Translations under genes and position numbers: made by a program
Source: Onishia niordana
Lineage (GTDB): Bacteria; Pseudomonadota; Gammaproteobacteria; Pseudomonadales; Halomonadaceae
DNA: 64,000 bases
Assembly (NCBI RefSeq): GCF_004798965.1
Contig: NZ_SDSD01000002.1
Location: 310,001-374,000 of the forward strand
Direction of reading: 5' to 3'
Notes under the pieces: generated by a model
The model's input: only the letters and a program-made list of their open reading frames with translations
What the model was told of the DNA's origin: nothing
The model's database searches: none
Shown: positions 1 through 9,302 of the stretch, piece after piece
How positions within the stretch are numbered: position 1 is the first letter of the stretch
Layout of the letters: each line of letters opens with the position of its first letter

Positions 1-86
1 ATCAATAGCATCGCTCATGTCAGGCTCGCGGCAGGTGGCATCGAAACGAAAAGGACGACCCTACCACCTGGGTCACAGAGTCAATA

Positions 87-127
87 GGCCCCAACACGAT
101 TCGGTAAAGGCGATTCGTGTTGGGGCC
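87..127. terminator. 13-bp stem hairpin, possible terminator
   Basis: A perfect 13-bp inverted repeat (GGCCCCAACACGA at 87-99, its complement at 115-127) encloses a 15-nt loop. No clear T tract follows on either strand. It may end a gene lying to the left of the window. Nothing in 1-247 looks like a gene. Confidence 0.4.
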
Positions 128-147
128 ACTATCAGAGGCGAACGGGC

Positions 148-187
148 AAGAAATAGTAAGGCCCCGCGGCAATGCGCAGGGCCTTAC
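148..187 (-). terminator. Rho-independent terminator of the phoX gene
   Basis: On the minus strand a 9-bp stem (GTAAGGCCC at 156-164 pairing with 179-187) and a 14-nt loop are followed by TATTTCTT. It sits about 60 bp past the phoX stop codon. Confidence 0.65.
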
Positions 188-247
188 ATGCCGCAGTACG
201 GGAAGGTCAGCATTATGGCCGGAATGAGTGCTTAACCGGCAACCACC

Positions 248-2224
248 TCAGCCGATGCTGCCACCGCCCTGGCGGGTGATCACCACCACCGAGGGGCGCG
301 GCGGCATGCCGTCCTTGAAGTCCGGCCAGCGGGTCGCCGGGTCCTCGAAGGAGGAGCGGCGGTCTTCGCGACCCGGGAAGGCCTGGGTACCGTCGGAGGC
401 CGGATGCTGCACGGCGACGAAAAGGGCACTGTCGTCCGGGCTGAAGCAGGGGCCACACATCTCGGCGCCCAGCGGCACGCGGAAGAACATCTTGCCGGTG
501 CCGCGGCGCTCCCCTTGCGTCTCCAGGGCCCAGACGCCATCGGCGGTGCCGGACTTGGCCCAGTTGCTGCCCTGGTCGGTGGTCACCCACAGCCGGCCGC
601 GATGATCGACGGCGCAGTTATCCGGGGCGGCAAACCAGCCATTCTCGCTGGTGGCCGGATTCCACATGGCGCCCACCTCGGCCTTGTCCGGATCGCCACA
701 CTTGACCAGGATTTCCCAGCCATCACGGGTAGCAGCATGGTCGCCGTTCTCGGTGGCGATCTCGATGATATGGCCGAAGGTGTTGTCGGGGCGCGGGTTA
801 GCGGCATCGACCTGGTCCGGCTCACGCTTGTTATTGTTGGTCAGCATCACATAGACGCGGCCGGTCTCGGGGTTGGCCTCGACGTCTTCCGGGCGGTCCA
901 TCGGCGTGGCGCCCAGAGCATCACCGGCGAGGCGCGTCTTGATCAGTACCTCGGCCTGGCTGGCAAAGCCATTCTCGGCGGTCAGCGGTCCCTCACCATG
1001 GATCAGCGGCAGCCATTCGACCTGACCGTCGGCCGAGAAGCGTGCGACATACAGCGTGCCATGATCCAGGAGATCGCGATTGGCCGCCGGGTTGGCAGTA
1101 TCGACGGCATCGCGGGTCACGAACTTGTAGAGATAGTCGAAGCGCTGGTCATCGCCCATGTAGACCACCAGACGCCCATCGCTTGAGATCACGCTCGCCG
1201 CACCTTCGTGCTTGAAGCGGCCCATCGCGGTGCGCTTGATCGGGGTCGAGCTCGGATCCATCGGGTCGATCTCGACCACCCAGCCGAAGCGATTGGATTC
1301 GTTGGGCTCCTTGGCGATGTCAAAGCGATCGTCATAGCGACCCCAGGCATAGCCCATGGCCGGGATACCGTAGCGTTCGAGCAGCGAGACATTCGGGTGA
1401 CCGCTCGTGTCGCCCATGAAGTAGTAATGAATATTTTCTTCGCAGGTCAGCACCGTGCCCCAGGGCGTGTTGCCGCCGGCGCAATTGTTGAAGGTGCCGA
1501 TCACCGAGCGACCGGACGGGTCGGCATTGGTCTGCATCAGCGCATCGCCAGCCGCCGGGCCACTGATGGCCATCTCGGTGGAACGCGGCGTGATGCGACG
1601 GTTGTACTGGCTGTCCGTGAGATACTGCCACTTGCCGTTTTGCCGCTTGATCTCGACTACCGAGAGGCCGTGTGCGGCCTGCTCGATCTCGGCAAGCTCC
1701 CGGGTCAGACCGGTGAAGTCGTGCTCATCCAGCGGGCCCGGCAGGCCGGGGAACATCAGTTCCTCGTTGGTGTACTCGTGGTTGACCACCAGCAGACCGT
1801 GGTCCGGGTTGCCATTGAGCGGCACGAAGCCGATATAGTCATTGTTGTAGCCGAACTGACGCTCCTGAGCATCGGCGCTTTGACGTTGCGGGTCGAATGC
1901 CTCGGCATCGGTGAAAAGCGGGTCGCCCCAGCGGATCAGCACGTCGGCGTCATAGCCCTCGGCGACGTGGTGGGTGGTATCGACACCGTGGGCGATCTCG
2001 TCAAAGGCGAAGCGGCCGGCGCTACCGGCCTCATTGGCGATGGCCGCGGTCAGCGGGTTCATGGCCCCAATCGCAGCGACACCCAAGCCACCATAGCTCA
2101 TGCCCTTGAGAAAGCCGCGGCGTGAATAGCGCCTGGCGATGATGTCGCCAAGCGGCTCGCTGATCACCGGGTTGCTGGGCGTGTCTTCGGCATCTTCGAA
2201 ATGGGCGCGGCGATTAAACACCAT
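248..2224 (-). CDS. phoX: PhoX-family alkaline phosphatase, Tat-exported
   Basis: Encodes about 658 residues of the PhoX (DUF839) family, calcium-dependent phosphomonoesterases that release phosphate from organic esters in the periplasm. A twin-arginine signal, SRRGFLK, is visible at about residues 34-40, followed by a hydrophobic stretch, so a folded protein is exported. The family segment TPWGTVLTCEEN, whose Cys and Glu belong to the metal site in characterised members, lies near residues 253-264. ATG at 2224 is preferred over the in-frame ATG at 2233, because AGAGGA is correctly spaced only for the former. Transcribed alone, with an apparent Pho-box array upstream and a terminator downstream. 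The family assignment is firm; phosphate control is inferred from the boxes. Confidence 0.92.
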   Translation of the reverse strand: MVFNRRAHFEDAEDTPSNPVISEPLGDIIARRYSRRGFLKGMSYGGLGVAAIGAMNPLTAAIANEAGSAGRFAFDEIAHGVDTTHHVAEGYDADVLIRWGDPLFTDAEAFDPQRQSADAQERQFGYNNDYIGFVPLNGNPDHGLLVVNHEYTNEELMFPGLPGPLDEHDFTGLTRELAEIEQAAHGLSVVEIKRQNGKWQYLTDSQYNRRITPRSTEMAISGPAAGDALMQTNADPSGRSVIGTFNNCAGGNTPWGTVLTCEENIHYYFMGDTSGHPNVSLLERYGIPAMGYAWGRYDDRFDIAKEPNESNRFGWVVEIDPMDPSSTPIKRTAMGRFKHEGAASVISSDGRLVVYMGDDQRFDYLYKFVTRDAVDTANPAANRDLLDHGTLYVARFSADGQVEWLPLIHGEGPLTAENGFASQAEVLIKTRLAGDALGATPMDRPEDVEANPETGRVYVMLTNNNKREPDQVDAANPRPDNTFGHIIEIATENGDHAATRDGWEILVKCGDPDKAEVGAMWNPATSENGWFAAPDNCAVDHRGRLWVTTDQGSNWAKSGTADGVWALETQGERRGTGKMFFRVPLGAEMCGPCFSPDDSALFVAVQHPASDGTQAFPGREDRRSSFEDPATRWPDFKDGMPPRPSVVVITRQGGGSIG

Positions 2225-2236
2225 GGGGATCATCCT

Positions 2237-2271
2237 CTATCAGCCAGTGGCATATCGTGTCGGGCTGATAG
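2237..2271 (-). other. 5' leader stem-loop before phoX
   Basis: CTATCAGCC (2237-2245) pairs perfectly with GGCTGATAG (2263-2271) around a 17-nt loop, just upstream of the phoX start. It could form in the leader mRNA or act as a DNA operator. No function is assigned. Confidence 0.35.
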
Positions 2272-2286
2272 CATGCCGCTTCTCCC

Positions 2287-2326
2287 ATGACAGCGGCGTG
2301 ATGACTTGATGTCAGTATGAAGTCAG
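2287..2326 (-). promoter_or_regulatory. PhoB-box array upstream of phoX
   Basis: Read on the minus strand, four 7-bp units repeat every 11 bp: CTGACTT (2326-2320), CTGACAT (2315-2309), TCATCAC (2304-2298) and CTGTCAT (2293-2287), separated by 4-bp spacers. The Pho box is made of CTGTCAT-like units with this 11-bp spacing. One unit is perfect, one matches 6/7, and two are degenerate. The array ends about 62 bp before the phoX start. Confidence 0.7.
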
Positions 2327-2333
2327 GCCCGCC

Positions 2334-4412
2334 TCAGGGTCGCTGCGATGACTGCCATGCAAGCGTTGGACGTGAAGACGCTTCTGCCTCCTGTTCACGG
2401 TACCCCCCTTCGCCCTGCTCTTCTGTACCTGGCTCTTCTGTACCTGGCTTTTCTGTACCTGGCTTTTCTATCCCCGGTTCTTTGCCGTCCTGATCCGTAC
2501 CGTCCTGATCATTGCCATTCGGGTGCTTGCCGTCCGGTTCGGCCTCCTGCGTCGTTTCGATCGCCTCAGCGTCATTGCCATCGCCGCGAGCCGGTTCGTT
2601 AGTCTCGGCCGCACCGCCGGGGTCGAGCTCCAGTCGGGCCCGCTCGGTAAGCTCCCGTGGCAGTTCCTTCTTTACCGCCACGCCGAGTTCGCGAAACTCG
2701 TGTGTCTGCTTGATCAGGTTGCCCTTGCCGGCGCTTAACTGGTTGATCGCCTTGTCGTAGCTCAGGCGAGCGCCGTCGAGCTTCTTGCCGACGTCTTCCA
2801 TGCTGGTGAGGAAGACACGCAGCTTGTCGTAGAACTTCTCGGCCCGGCTGGCAAGCTCCGCCGAGTGACGGCTCTGATCCTCGAAGCGCCACAGCTGACG
2901 CACGATGTTGAGGCTGGTCAGCAGGGTGGTGGGCGTGGCCACCAGCACGTTGTTCTCGATGGCGCGCTGATAAAGGCTCTCGTCATGCTTGAGCGCCTCG
3001 ACGTAGGCGGACTCGACGGGAATGAACATCACCACCACTTCCGGCGAATTGAGCCCCGGCAGGTCGTAGTAGTGACGATCGGACAACTCGGTGATGCGAT
3101 CCCCCACCGCCTTGCAGTGCTCAGAAAGGGCCTGATAGCGCTCGGCGTCGCTGTCGCCGTTGACGTAGCGGGTATAAGCGGCAAGCGAGGTCTTGGCGTC
3201 GATCACCAGATGCTTTTGCTGGGGCAGGTAGACGATGGCATCCGGGCGCCGGCGGCCGTCCTCGGTCGTGAAGCTGACCTCACGGTCATAGTCCTTGCCA
3301 CGACGCAGGCCAGCGCCATCCAGCACATTCTCGAGCATCAGCTCGCCCCAGTTGCCCTGGATCTTCTTCTGGCCCTGCAGGGCGTTGGTCAGTTTATCGG
3401 CCTGGTCGGTAATCGCCTGGTTCAAGGATTGCAGGTGCTTGAGCTCGGTACGCAACTGCACGCGCTGCTCACTCTCCTGCTGGTGGATCGACTCGACCTT
3501 CTCACGAAAGCCCTTCATCTCGTTCTGGATTGGCTGCAAGAGGCCCGTCAGACGCTGCTGGGACATGTCCGAGAAGGCCTTGCCCTTACGCTCGAGAATC
3601 TCGTTGGCAAGATTCTCGAATTCCTGTTTCAACTGATCGCGACTCTCCTTGACCAACGCGAGCTGCTCATCGAAGTGCTGCTGCTTCTGGGACAGCGTGC
3701 TTTTCAGCTCGCCGTGAGTGGTCTGTAGCGCCGAGAGCTCCTCGGCCAGCGCCTCGCGGGCCGCCTTCTCGCGCTCCCACCAGGCCTGATAGTTGACCAA
3801 CGCCGCCTGCTTTTCGTCGCGTTGGGTACTCGCCGAGCGCAGGCTCTCGCGCAGGTCCGCGACTCGCTCCTGGCTCTCTTCCAAAGCCTGTTCGAGTTTG
3901 GCGCGCTGCGACTCCACTCGCTCGAGGCGTGCCTCACGCTCAGACAGGCGTTCGTGGAAACCGTCCGAGAGCGCCGACTGATGCTCGCGCAGCCGGGTCA
4001 GCGACTCGGTCAGCGTGGCCTTCTCTTCACCCAGCGTCTGCGAGCGCTGGCGAGACGCGGTCAGCTCATCATCAAGCCGCGCCCTCTCCTCTTCACGGGC
4101 CGCCAAGGCGTCACGCAGGCTTGAAAGCTCGGTCTCGAGCCGCGCCCGGGCAAGCTCCGACTGGGAAAGCGCCTCGCGCTTCTCGGCCAGTGCCGCTTCG
4201 CGTTCGGCAATGACGGCCTCCTTGGCCGTCAGGGTATCCGTCTGACGCGCCAGTTCCTCGCGCAGTGAATCCAGCTGCGCCTCTGCCTCGGCGTAAGCCT
4301 GCTTAAGCGCCGCCCGGCTCCGGCGTTTGGCAAGCACCGATGTCACCAGGACTCCCAGTGCGAAGGCCACCAAGGCCGCCAACGCGGCCATCAGTCTCGG
4401 ATCAAGGGTCAT
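2334..4412 (-). CDS. rmuC: DNA recombination protein RmuC
   Basis: About 692 residues. A single N-terminal membrane segment (roughly residues 5-28) leads into a very long coiled coil (about 35-320). The conserved RmuC domain, with a nuclease-like fold in this family, follows at about 330-600. RmuC proteins limit DNA inversion and rearrangement at repeats; the exact activity is unsettled. The family is usually about 450-500 residues, so this copy has an extended coiled coil and a C-terminal acidic/Gly-Pro-rich tail. ATG at 4412 is chosen because AAGGAC lies 6-8 nt upstream; an upstream TTG at 4445 has no good ribosome site. It lies 78 bp downstream of cysK on the same strand. Confidence 0.9.
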   Translation of the reverse strand: MTLDPRLMAALAALVAFALGVLVTSVLAKRRSRAALKQAYAEAEAQLDSLREELARQTDTLTAKEAVIAEREAALAEKREALSQSELARARLETELSSLRDALAAREEERARLDDELTASRQRSQTLGEEKATLTESLTRLREHQSALSDGFHERLSEREARLERVESQRAKLEQALEESQERVADLRESLRSASTQRDEKQAALVNYQAWWEREKAAREALAEELSALQTTHGELKSTLSQKQQHFDEQLALVKESRDQLKQEFENLANEILERKGKAFSDMSQQRLTGLLQPIQNEMKGFREKVESIHQQESEQRVQLRTELKHLQSLNQAITDQADKLTNALQGQKKIQGNWGELMLENVLDGAGLRRGKDYDREVSFTTEDGRRRPDAIVYLPQQKHLVIDAKTSLAAYTRYVNGDSDAERYQALSEHCKAVGDRITELSDRHYYDLPGLNSPEVVVMFIPVESAYVEALKHDESLYQRAIENNVLVATPTTLLTSLNIVRQLWRFEDQSRHSAELASRAEKFYDKLRVFLTSMEDVGKKLDGARLSYDKAINQLSAGKGNLIKQTHEFRELGVAVKKELPRELTERARLELDPGGAAETNEPARGDGNDAEAIETTQEAEPDGKHPNGNDQDGTDQDGKEPGIEKPGTEKPGTEEPGTEEQGEGGYREQEAEASSRPTLAWQSSQRP
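2418..2477 (-). repeat. Four 15-bp tandem repeats in the rmuC tail
   Basis: Four consecutive in-frame 15-bp units (2418-2432, 2433-2447, 2448-2462, 2463-2477) encode repeated Pro-Gly-(Thr/Ile)-Glu-(Lys/Glu) pentapeptides. Units 1 and 2 are identical, unit 3 differs by one base and unit 4 is more diverged, so this looks like slippage-type expansion within a disordered tail. Confidence 0.85.
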
Positions 4413-4490
4413 GCATGCGTCCTTGTAATGAAGCGTGGCCGGCAAGGCACGCCGGCAGCAGATGCTGGCGGCGGCCGGCCTGACGTGATC

Positions 4491-5462
4491 TTACTGCACG
4501 GTTTCCTGATCGCCGAAGGAGTCGGCGAAGAGCGCGGAGCTCAGGTAGCGCTCGGCGTTGTCCGGAAGGACCACGACGATATTCTTGCCGTGATGCTCGG
4601 GCAGTTGGCCGACGCGCACCGCGGCCACCACGGCTGCACCGCAGGAGATGCCGCAGAGGATGCCTTCCTCCAGCATCAAGCGGTGCGCCATGGCCATGGC
4701 GTCCTCATTGCTGACCTGCTCGACCTGGTCGATCAGATCGAGATCGAGGTTCTTGGGCACGAAACCGGCACCGATGCCCTGAATCTTGTGCGGGGCGGGC
4801 GATAGTGTCTCGCCGGCCAGCGCCTGGGTGATGATCGGCGAGGCAGTAGGCTCGACGGCGACGCTGTGGATCGCCTTGCCCCGGGTCTGCTTCAGATAGC
4901 GCGAGACGCCGGTCAGGGTGCCGCCGGTGCCCACGCCGGCAACGAAGACATCCACCGCGCCGTCGGTATCGTTCCAGATCTCGGGGCCGGTGGTGGTCTC
5001 GTGGATACGCGGATTGGCGGGGTTATCGAACTGCTGGGGCATGAAGTAGCGACCGGGCTCGGCGGCGGCGATTTCCTCGGCCTTGGCGATGGCGCCCGGC
5101 ATGCCCTTGGCGGGCTCGGTCAGCACCAGTTCGGCGCCCAGCGCCTTGAGGACCTGACGCCGCTCGAGGCTCATCGAGGCCGGCATGGTCAGCATCACCT
5201 TGTAGCCACGGGCGGCGGCGACGAAGGCAAGCGCAATGCCGGTATTGCCGCTGGTCGGCTCGATGATGGTCATGCCCGATGTGAGCACGCCGCGCTCTTC
5301 GGCGTCCCAGATCATCGCCGCGCCGATCCGGCACTTCACCGAATAGGCCGGGTTGCGGCCCTCGATCTTGGCCCAGATGGTCGCGCCTTCACTGACCCGG
5401 TTGAGGCGGACCAGTGGGGTGTTGCCGATCGCGAGCGAGTTGTCATCGTGGATATTGGCCAT
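4491..5462 (-). CDS. cysK: Cysteine synthase (O-acetylserine sulfhydrylase)
   Basis: About 323 residues. A PLP-dependent fold-type II enzyme that makes cysteine from O-acetylserine and sulfide in the cytosol. The PLP lysine is K43 in SVKCRIG. The substrate loop TSGNTG is at about 70-75 and the phosphate-binding GTGGT at about 178-182. Start at 5462 has AAGGAC at good spacing and matches the family N terminus; the in-frame upstream extension does not resemble the family. CysK and CysM are hard to separate by eye, but the [11 protein letters not shown] start and the length favour CysK. It follows the DUF2252 gene after 46 bp on the same strand. Confidence 0.92.
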   Translation of the reverse strand: MANIHDDNSLAIGNTPLVRLNRVSEGATIWAKIEGRNPAYSVKCRIGAAMIWDAEERGVLTSGMTIIEPTSGNTGIALAFVAAARGYKVMLTMPASMSLERRQVLKALGAELVLTEPAKGMPGAIAKAEEIAAAEPGRYFMPQQFDNPANPRIHETTTGPEIWNDTDGAVDVFVAGVGTGGTLTGVSRYLKQTRGKAIHSVAVEPTASPIITQALAGETLSPAPHKIQGIGAGFVPKNLDLDLIDQVEQVSNEDAMAMAHRLMLEEGILCGISCGAAVVAAVRVGQLPEHHGKNIVVVLPDNAERYLSSALFADSFGDQETVQ

Positions 5463-5508
5463 GTGTCCTTCCTTGGTTGATGTCTGCATGAAATAGGAAT
5501 TAAGCCGA

Positions 5509-6834
5509 TCATTGTACGGGCTTTGGCGCACGGGCCTCGACGAAGGTCCGGTAATCCTGGGCCACACAGTCGGCATAAGTCAGAGCCAGCGTGGACACCA
5601 CGTCGACAAATTTTTCCTGTCGACCATCGAGGCACTCACAGACATTGCGGGCAAAGCACGCCGGGTCTTCCTGGTTCAGTGCGCGTGCACCGCGCAGGTG
5701 CTCGCGAGCGAGAATTCGCCCCCACTGTTTGACCAGCTGACGGTAGGGCTTGGCGCCGTCGAGCTTGTGGGTGGGGAAGTCCTCCTTGAACGGCGACCGC
5801 TCACGCACCGAAAACACCGTGTCTCCCAGGTGCAGCCAGCCAAGATACATATCAGGGTGCTCGGCAATAGCACTAAAGGCGGCGGCATGACGGGTGCCTT
5901 CATGAGGGAAGGTCGCTCTCCAGGCACGTTTTTCGGCGGCATTCATCTTGCGCCAGCCTTCCGGCGGCGTCTGCTCCTTCACATCGAGAATCACGTCGTC
6001 ATGCTCATGGTCGCGTCCGCCTTCGATCAATACATAGTAACGATCGAGCCCCAGTGAACCGGTACCGGCATCGAGACGCCGTGCCATGTCCTTGACCCGG
6101 AAGTGGTCTTCTTCGGCCTTTGCGCGACGCCCGCCGAGGGTATCCCGGTACTCTTCCTCGATGGCCTTGCGCAGCTGACTCCCCAGGTGGGCGGGCAAGC
6201 GAGCCAGCTTCTCAGGCCGTTCCTCGAAGGCGAAACGCCGCCCCGACTCATCCAGGGTGGTCCACTTGTCGAGCATCTTCGCGCGGCTTTCCTTGCGCGC
6301 CACCTTCTCGAGAAAAGGCGCCAGCGGTCCCTTGGCGGTCTCCAGGGTCACCGCCATGGGCGTCTCGCCGCGCACATGTCCGGCCAGCTCATCGTGATAG
6401 CTCTCGAGCAGTTTCTTCAGGGCCTTGCGGGTCCCCTTGCGTGACAGGCCGACATTCTCGCGGGCATCGAGAACCAGGCTGATGGCCAGGCGCCACAGGT
6501 CGTACTGATAGTCGCCGATCAGGGCATCGTCGAAGTCATCCATGCCGTAACGCACGGCATCGTCATGATGGCCGTAGGCGCCGAAGTTGTACGCATGCGC
6601 ATCCCCCTGCAGCCAGGTCTGGGTCTCGGGCAAACCACCGAACAGCGCGAATCGCCAGTCATGCCAGACATCGTCCCAGTAGAGGTGGTTGGTGCCCCGA
6701 AAGAAGCGATACGGCGACTCTGCCAGCTTGCCGAACTTGGCCTTTCTGTCGGCATCGGAAAGTCGTGCATTGGCGGTATCGATGGCGTCCAGCACTTGCT
6801 GGGGGCGGTTATGGCGCGTCAGAGGTTGCGACAT
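5509..6834 (-). CDS. DUF2252 family protein
   Basis: About 441 residues, matching the full-length DUF2252 family. Visible family features are an N-terminal [17 protein letters not shown] segment, then [15 protein letters not shown] (about residues 90-105) and [20 protein letters not shown]. GDxHxxNFG followed by DFDDxxxG recalls the catalytic and metal-binding loops of aminoglycoside-phosphotransferase-like kinases, so a kinase-like fold is plausible but unproven. No signal peptide or membrane segment is seen, so it is likely cytosolic. The start has GAGGAG 9 nt upstream. It is divergent from the VWA gene, with 146 bp between. Substrate unknown. Confidence 0.85.
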   Translation of the reverse strand: MSQPLTRHNRPQQVLDAIDTANARLSDADRKAKFGKLAESPYRFFRGTNHLYWDDVWHDWRFALFGGLPETQTWLQGDAHAYNFGAYGHHDDAVRYGMDDFDDALIGDYQYDLWRLAISLVLDARENVGLSRKGTRKALKKLLESYHDELAGHVRGETPMAVTLETAKGPLAPFLEKVARKESRAKMLDKWTTLDESGRRFAFEERPEKLARLPAHLGSQLRKAIEEEYRDTLGGRRAKAEEDHFRVKDMARRLDAGTGSLGLDRYYVLIEGGRDHEHDDVILDVKEQTPPEGWRKMNAAEKRAWRATFPHEGTRHAAAFSAIAEHPDMYLGWLHLGDTVFSVRERSPFKEDFPTHKLDGAKPYRQLVKQWGRILAREHLRGARALNQEDPACFARNVCECLDGRQEKFVDVVSTLALTYADCVAQDYRTFVEARAPKPVQ

Positions 6835-6980
6835 GTGACGTGACTCCTCGAGCTGTCGGGACATCCAGGGTGGCTCTCCCATGCTAGGCACAAAGTCTTG
6901 TGGAAGATACCTCGCCGCCGCTTGGCGGCCTCAGCGGGGCTTACTAAGCTTAAAAGCAACGCTTGACGGGGGATCTGCCC

Positions 6981-9203
6981 ATGCGCCTCACTGCCTTCTC
7001 GCTCGCCCTGGTGGCGACCCTCGCGGTACTGCCAGCCAGCGCCGAGACTCGCAGCATCCTGGTGCTCGACGCCTCGGGGTCGATGTGGGGCCAGATCGAC
7101 GGTGAGGCGAAGATCACCATCGCCCAGCGAGTGCTTAGCGATTTGCTCGACGCCGTCGATGACACCGACAGCCTGGGACTGATCGCCTACGGCCATCGCC
7201 GCAAGGGCGACTGCGGCGACATCGAGGTGTTGGTGCCACCGGCCCCGGGAGGGCGTGAGACGATTCGCCGCGCGGTCAGCGGCATCTCGCCCAAGGGCAA
7301 GACCCCGCTGAGCGCCGCGGTCATCCAGGCGGCCGAGACGCTCAAGTACGAGGAGGAACGCGCCAGCGTGATCCTGGTATCCGACGGCCGCGAGACCTGC
7401 GACCTGGATCCCTGTGAGGTGGGCCGTCAACTCGAGGCCACCGGCGTCGACTTCACGGCCCATGTGGTGGGCTTCGACGTCAGAGCGAAGGAAGACCAAC
7501 GTCAGTTGGCCTGCCTGGCCGAAGCCACCGGCGGCCGCTTCCTGACCGCCGCCACGGCCACCGAGCTCCGCGAGGCCCTGAAGACGGTCAGCGAGCCCCC
7601 CGAGCCGGTGATGGTGGATACGCGCCTCCGGGCCACCGAGGGCGAGGATGGGCCGATCATCACTCAAGGCCTGCGCTGGACCCTGACCCCCCAAGGCGAC
7701 GCCGCCCCACTCCTGTCCGATATCGACACCGCCGGCATCCATATGGCCTTGGCCCCCGGCGACTACCGCGCCGAGGTCGTGCGCCCGGCAGACGCCACCC
7801 GCGCCGACCTCGATTTCACCCTCGAGGCGGGGCCCGCCCGCACCCTGAGCCTCCCGCTCGAAGTGCCGATGGCCGCCGCGAGTCTCGAGGCGCCGCCCAA
7901 TGCCCCGGCCGGCGAAGCGCTTCAGGTCGTCTGGGAGGGCCCCGACGAGCCACGGGATTATCTGAGCATCGCCGCCCCGGAACAGCCGCCTCATCAATAC
8001 GACAACTACGCCTACACCCGTGACGGCAGCCCGCTCACGTTGATCATGCCGCCGGAACCCGGCGAGTACGAGATCCGCTACGTCCAGCGCCGGGACAGCC
8101 AGGTGCTCGCCCGCGTGCCGATCACGATCACCCCGGTCACCGCCAGCCTCGAGGCGCCGCCCAACGCCCCAGCCGGCGAGTCCCTGACGATCGCCTGGCA
8201 GGGTCCCGACTATCCCCGCGACTACCTGAGCATCGCCGCCCCGAACCAGCCGCCTCATCAGTACGCCAACTACGCCTACACCCGCGACGGCAGCCCGCTC
8301 ACGCTGACCATGCCGCCGGAACCCGGCGAGTACGAGATCCGCTACGTCCAGCGCCAGGGCAGCCAGGTGCTCGCCCACGTACCGATCACGATCACCGCGG
8401 TCACCGCCAGCCTCGAGGCGCCGCCCAACGCCCCGGCCGGCGAGTCTCTGACGATCGCCTGGCAGGGCCCCGACTATCCCCGCGACTACTTGAGCATCGC
8501 CGCCCCGGGTCAGCCACCTCATCAGTACGCCAACTACGCCTACACCCGCGACGGCAGCCCGCTCGAGCTGACCATGCCGCCGGAACCCGGCGAGTACGAG
8601 ATCCGCTACGTCCAGCGCCAGGGCAGCCAGGTACTCGCCCGCGTGCCGATCACGATCACCGCGGTCACTGCCAGTATCGATGCCCCGCCCAGCGCCCTCG
8701 CCGGCGACACCCTGCAGGTCGTCTGGCAGGGCCCGGCCTACCCGCGCGACTACCTGAGCATCGCCGCCCCCGACCAGCCGCCTCATCAGTACGCCAACTA
8801 CGCCTACACCCGGACGGGTAGCCCGCTTGCGCTGACCATGCCGCCGGAACCCGGCGACTACGAGATTCGTTACATCCAGCGCCAGGGCAGCCAGGTGCTC
8901 GCCCACGTACCGATCACGATCACTGCGGTCACCGCCAGCCTCGAGGCCCCGCCCAGCGCCCTCGCCGGCGAGTCCCTGGAAATCACCTGGCAGGGTCCCG
9001 ACTATCCCCGCGACTACCTGAGCATCGCCGCTCCCGAACAGCCGTCGCACCAGTACCAGAGCTATGCCTATACCCGTCAGGGCAGCCCGCTGACGCTGAC
9101 CCTGCCGACCGAACCCGGCGACTACGAGATTCGCTATGTCCAACGCCAGGGAAGCAAGGTGCTGGCCAGTGTCAGGCTCGAGATCCGTGCGGCCCCGGAC
9201 TGA
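6981..9203 (+). CDS. Secreted VWA-domain protein with five tandem 88-residue repeats
   Basis: About 740 residues. A Sec signal peptide ends near residue 21 (ASA). A von Willebrand factor A domain spans about 23-200, with the metal-binding DASGS (30-34), a conserved Thr in GKTPLS, and a later SDGRETCD. After a linker of about 100 residues come five repeats of 88 residues starting at about 300, 388, 476, 564 and 652 and running to the C terminus. Each carries APPxAPAGE, a GPxxPRDYLSIAAP segment, YAYTR and PPEPGxYEIRYV, looking like an Ig-like beta sandwich. Such proteins probably bind ligands or neighbouring proteins in the periplasm or at the surface. GGGGGAT lies before ATG 6981. No further function can be assigned. 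Confidence 0.9.
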   Translation: MRLTAFSLALVATLAVLPASAETRSILVLDASGSMWGQIDGEAKITIAQRVLSDLLDAVDDTDSLGLIAYGHRRKGDCGDIEVLVPPAPGGRETIRRAVSGISPKGKTPLSAAVIQAAETLKYEEERASVILVSDGRETCDLDPCEVGRQLEATGVDFTAHVVGFDVRAKEDQRQLACLAEATGGRFLTAATATELREALKTVSEPPEPVMVDTRLRATEGEDGPIITQGLRWTLTPQGDAAPLLSDIDTAGIHMALAPGDYRAEVVRPADATRADLDFTLEAGPARTLSLPLEVPMAAASLEAPPNAPAGEALQVVWEGPDEPRDYLSIAAPEQPPHQYDNYAYTRDGSPLTLIMPPEPGEYEIRYVQRRDSQVLARVPITITPVTASLEAPPNAPAGESLTIAWQGPDYPRDYLSIAAPNQPPHQYANYAYTRDGSPLTLTMPPEPGEYEIRYVQRQGSQVLAHVPITITAVTASLEAPPNAPAGESLTIAWQGPDYPRDYLSIAAPGQPPHQYANYAYTRDGSPLELTMPPEPGEYEIRYVQRQGSQVLARVPITITAVTASIDAPPSALAGDTLQVVWQGPAYPRDYLSIAAPDQPPHQYANYAYTRTGSPLALTMPPEPGDYEIRYIQRQGSQVLAHVPITITAVTASLEAPPSALAGESLEITWQGPDYPRDYLSIAAPEQPSHQYQSYAYTRQGSPLTLTLPTEPGDYEIRYVQRQGSKVLASVRLEIRAAPD
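7878..9197 (+). repeat. Five 264-bp in-frame tandem repeats
   Basis: Units begin at 7878, 8142, 8406, 8670 and 8934. By direct comparison units 2 and 3 differ at about 14 of 264 positions, mostly silent, while units 1, 4 and 5 are more diverged. This suggests recent duplication or gene conversion in the middle of the array. Confidence 0.92.
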
Positions 9204-9251
9204 TCCATGACGACCTGGCCGCGGCCGGGCCTCGCTCGGTCGCGGCGGGCG

Positions 9252-9280
9252 TTGTATCCTGCGCAGTGGATTCCTAATAT
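9252..9280 (+). promoter_or_regulatory. Sigma-70-like promoter before the small lipoprotein gene
   Basis: TTGTAT (9252-9257) and TAATAT (9275-9280) are separated by 17 bp, ending 22 bp before the lipoprotein start. Prediction from sequence alone. Confidence 0.5.
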
Positions 9281-9302
9281 TCCTGCACAGGTGGCCCGCC
9301 TC

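Noticed and set aside
2418..2477. CRISPR-like repetition
   Set aside because: The 15-bp units have no spacers and are in-frame coding repeats of rmuC.
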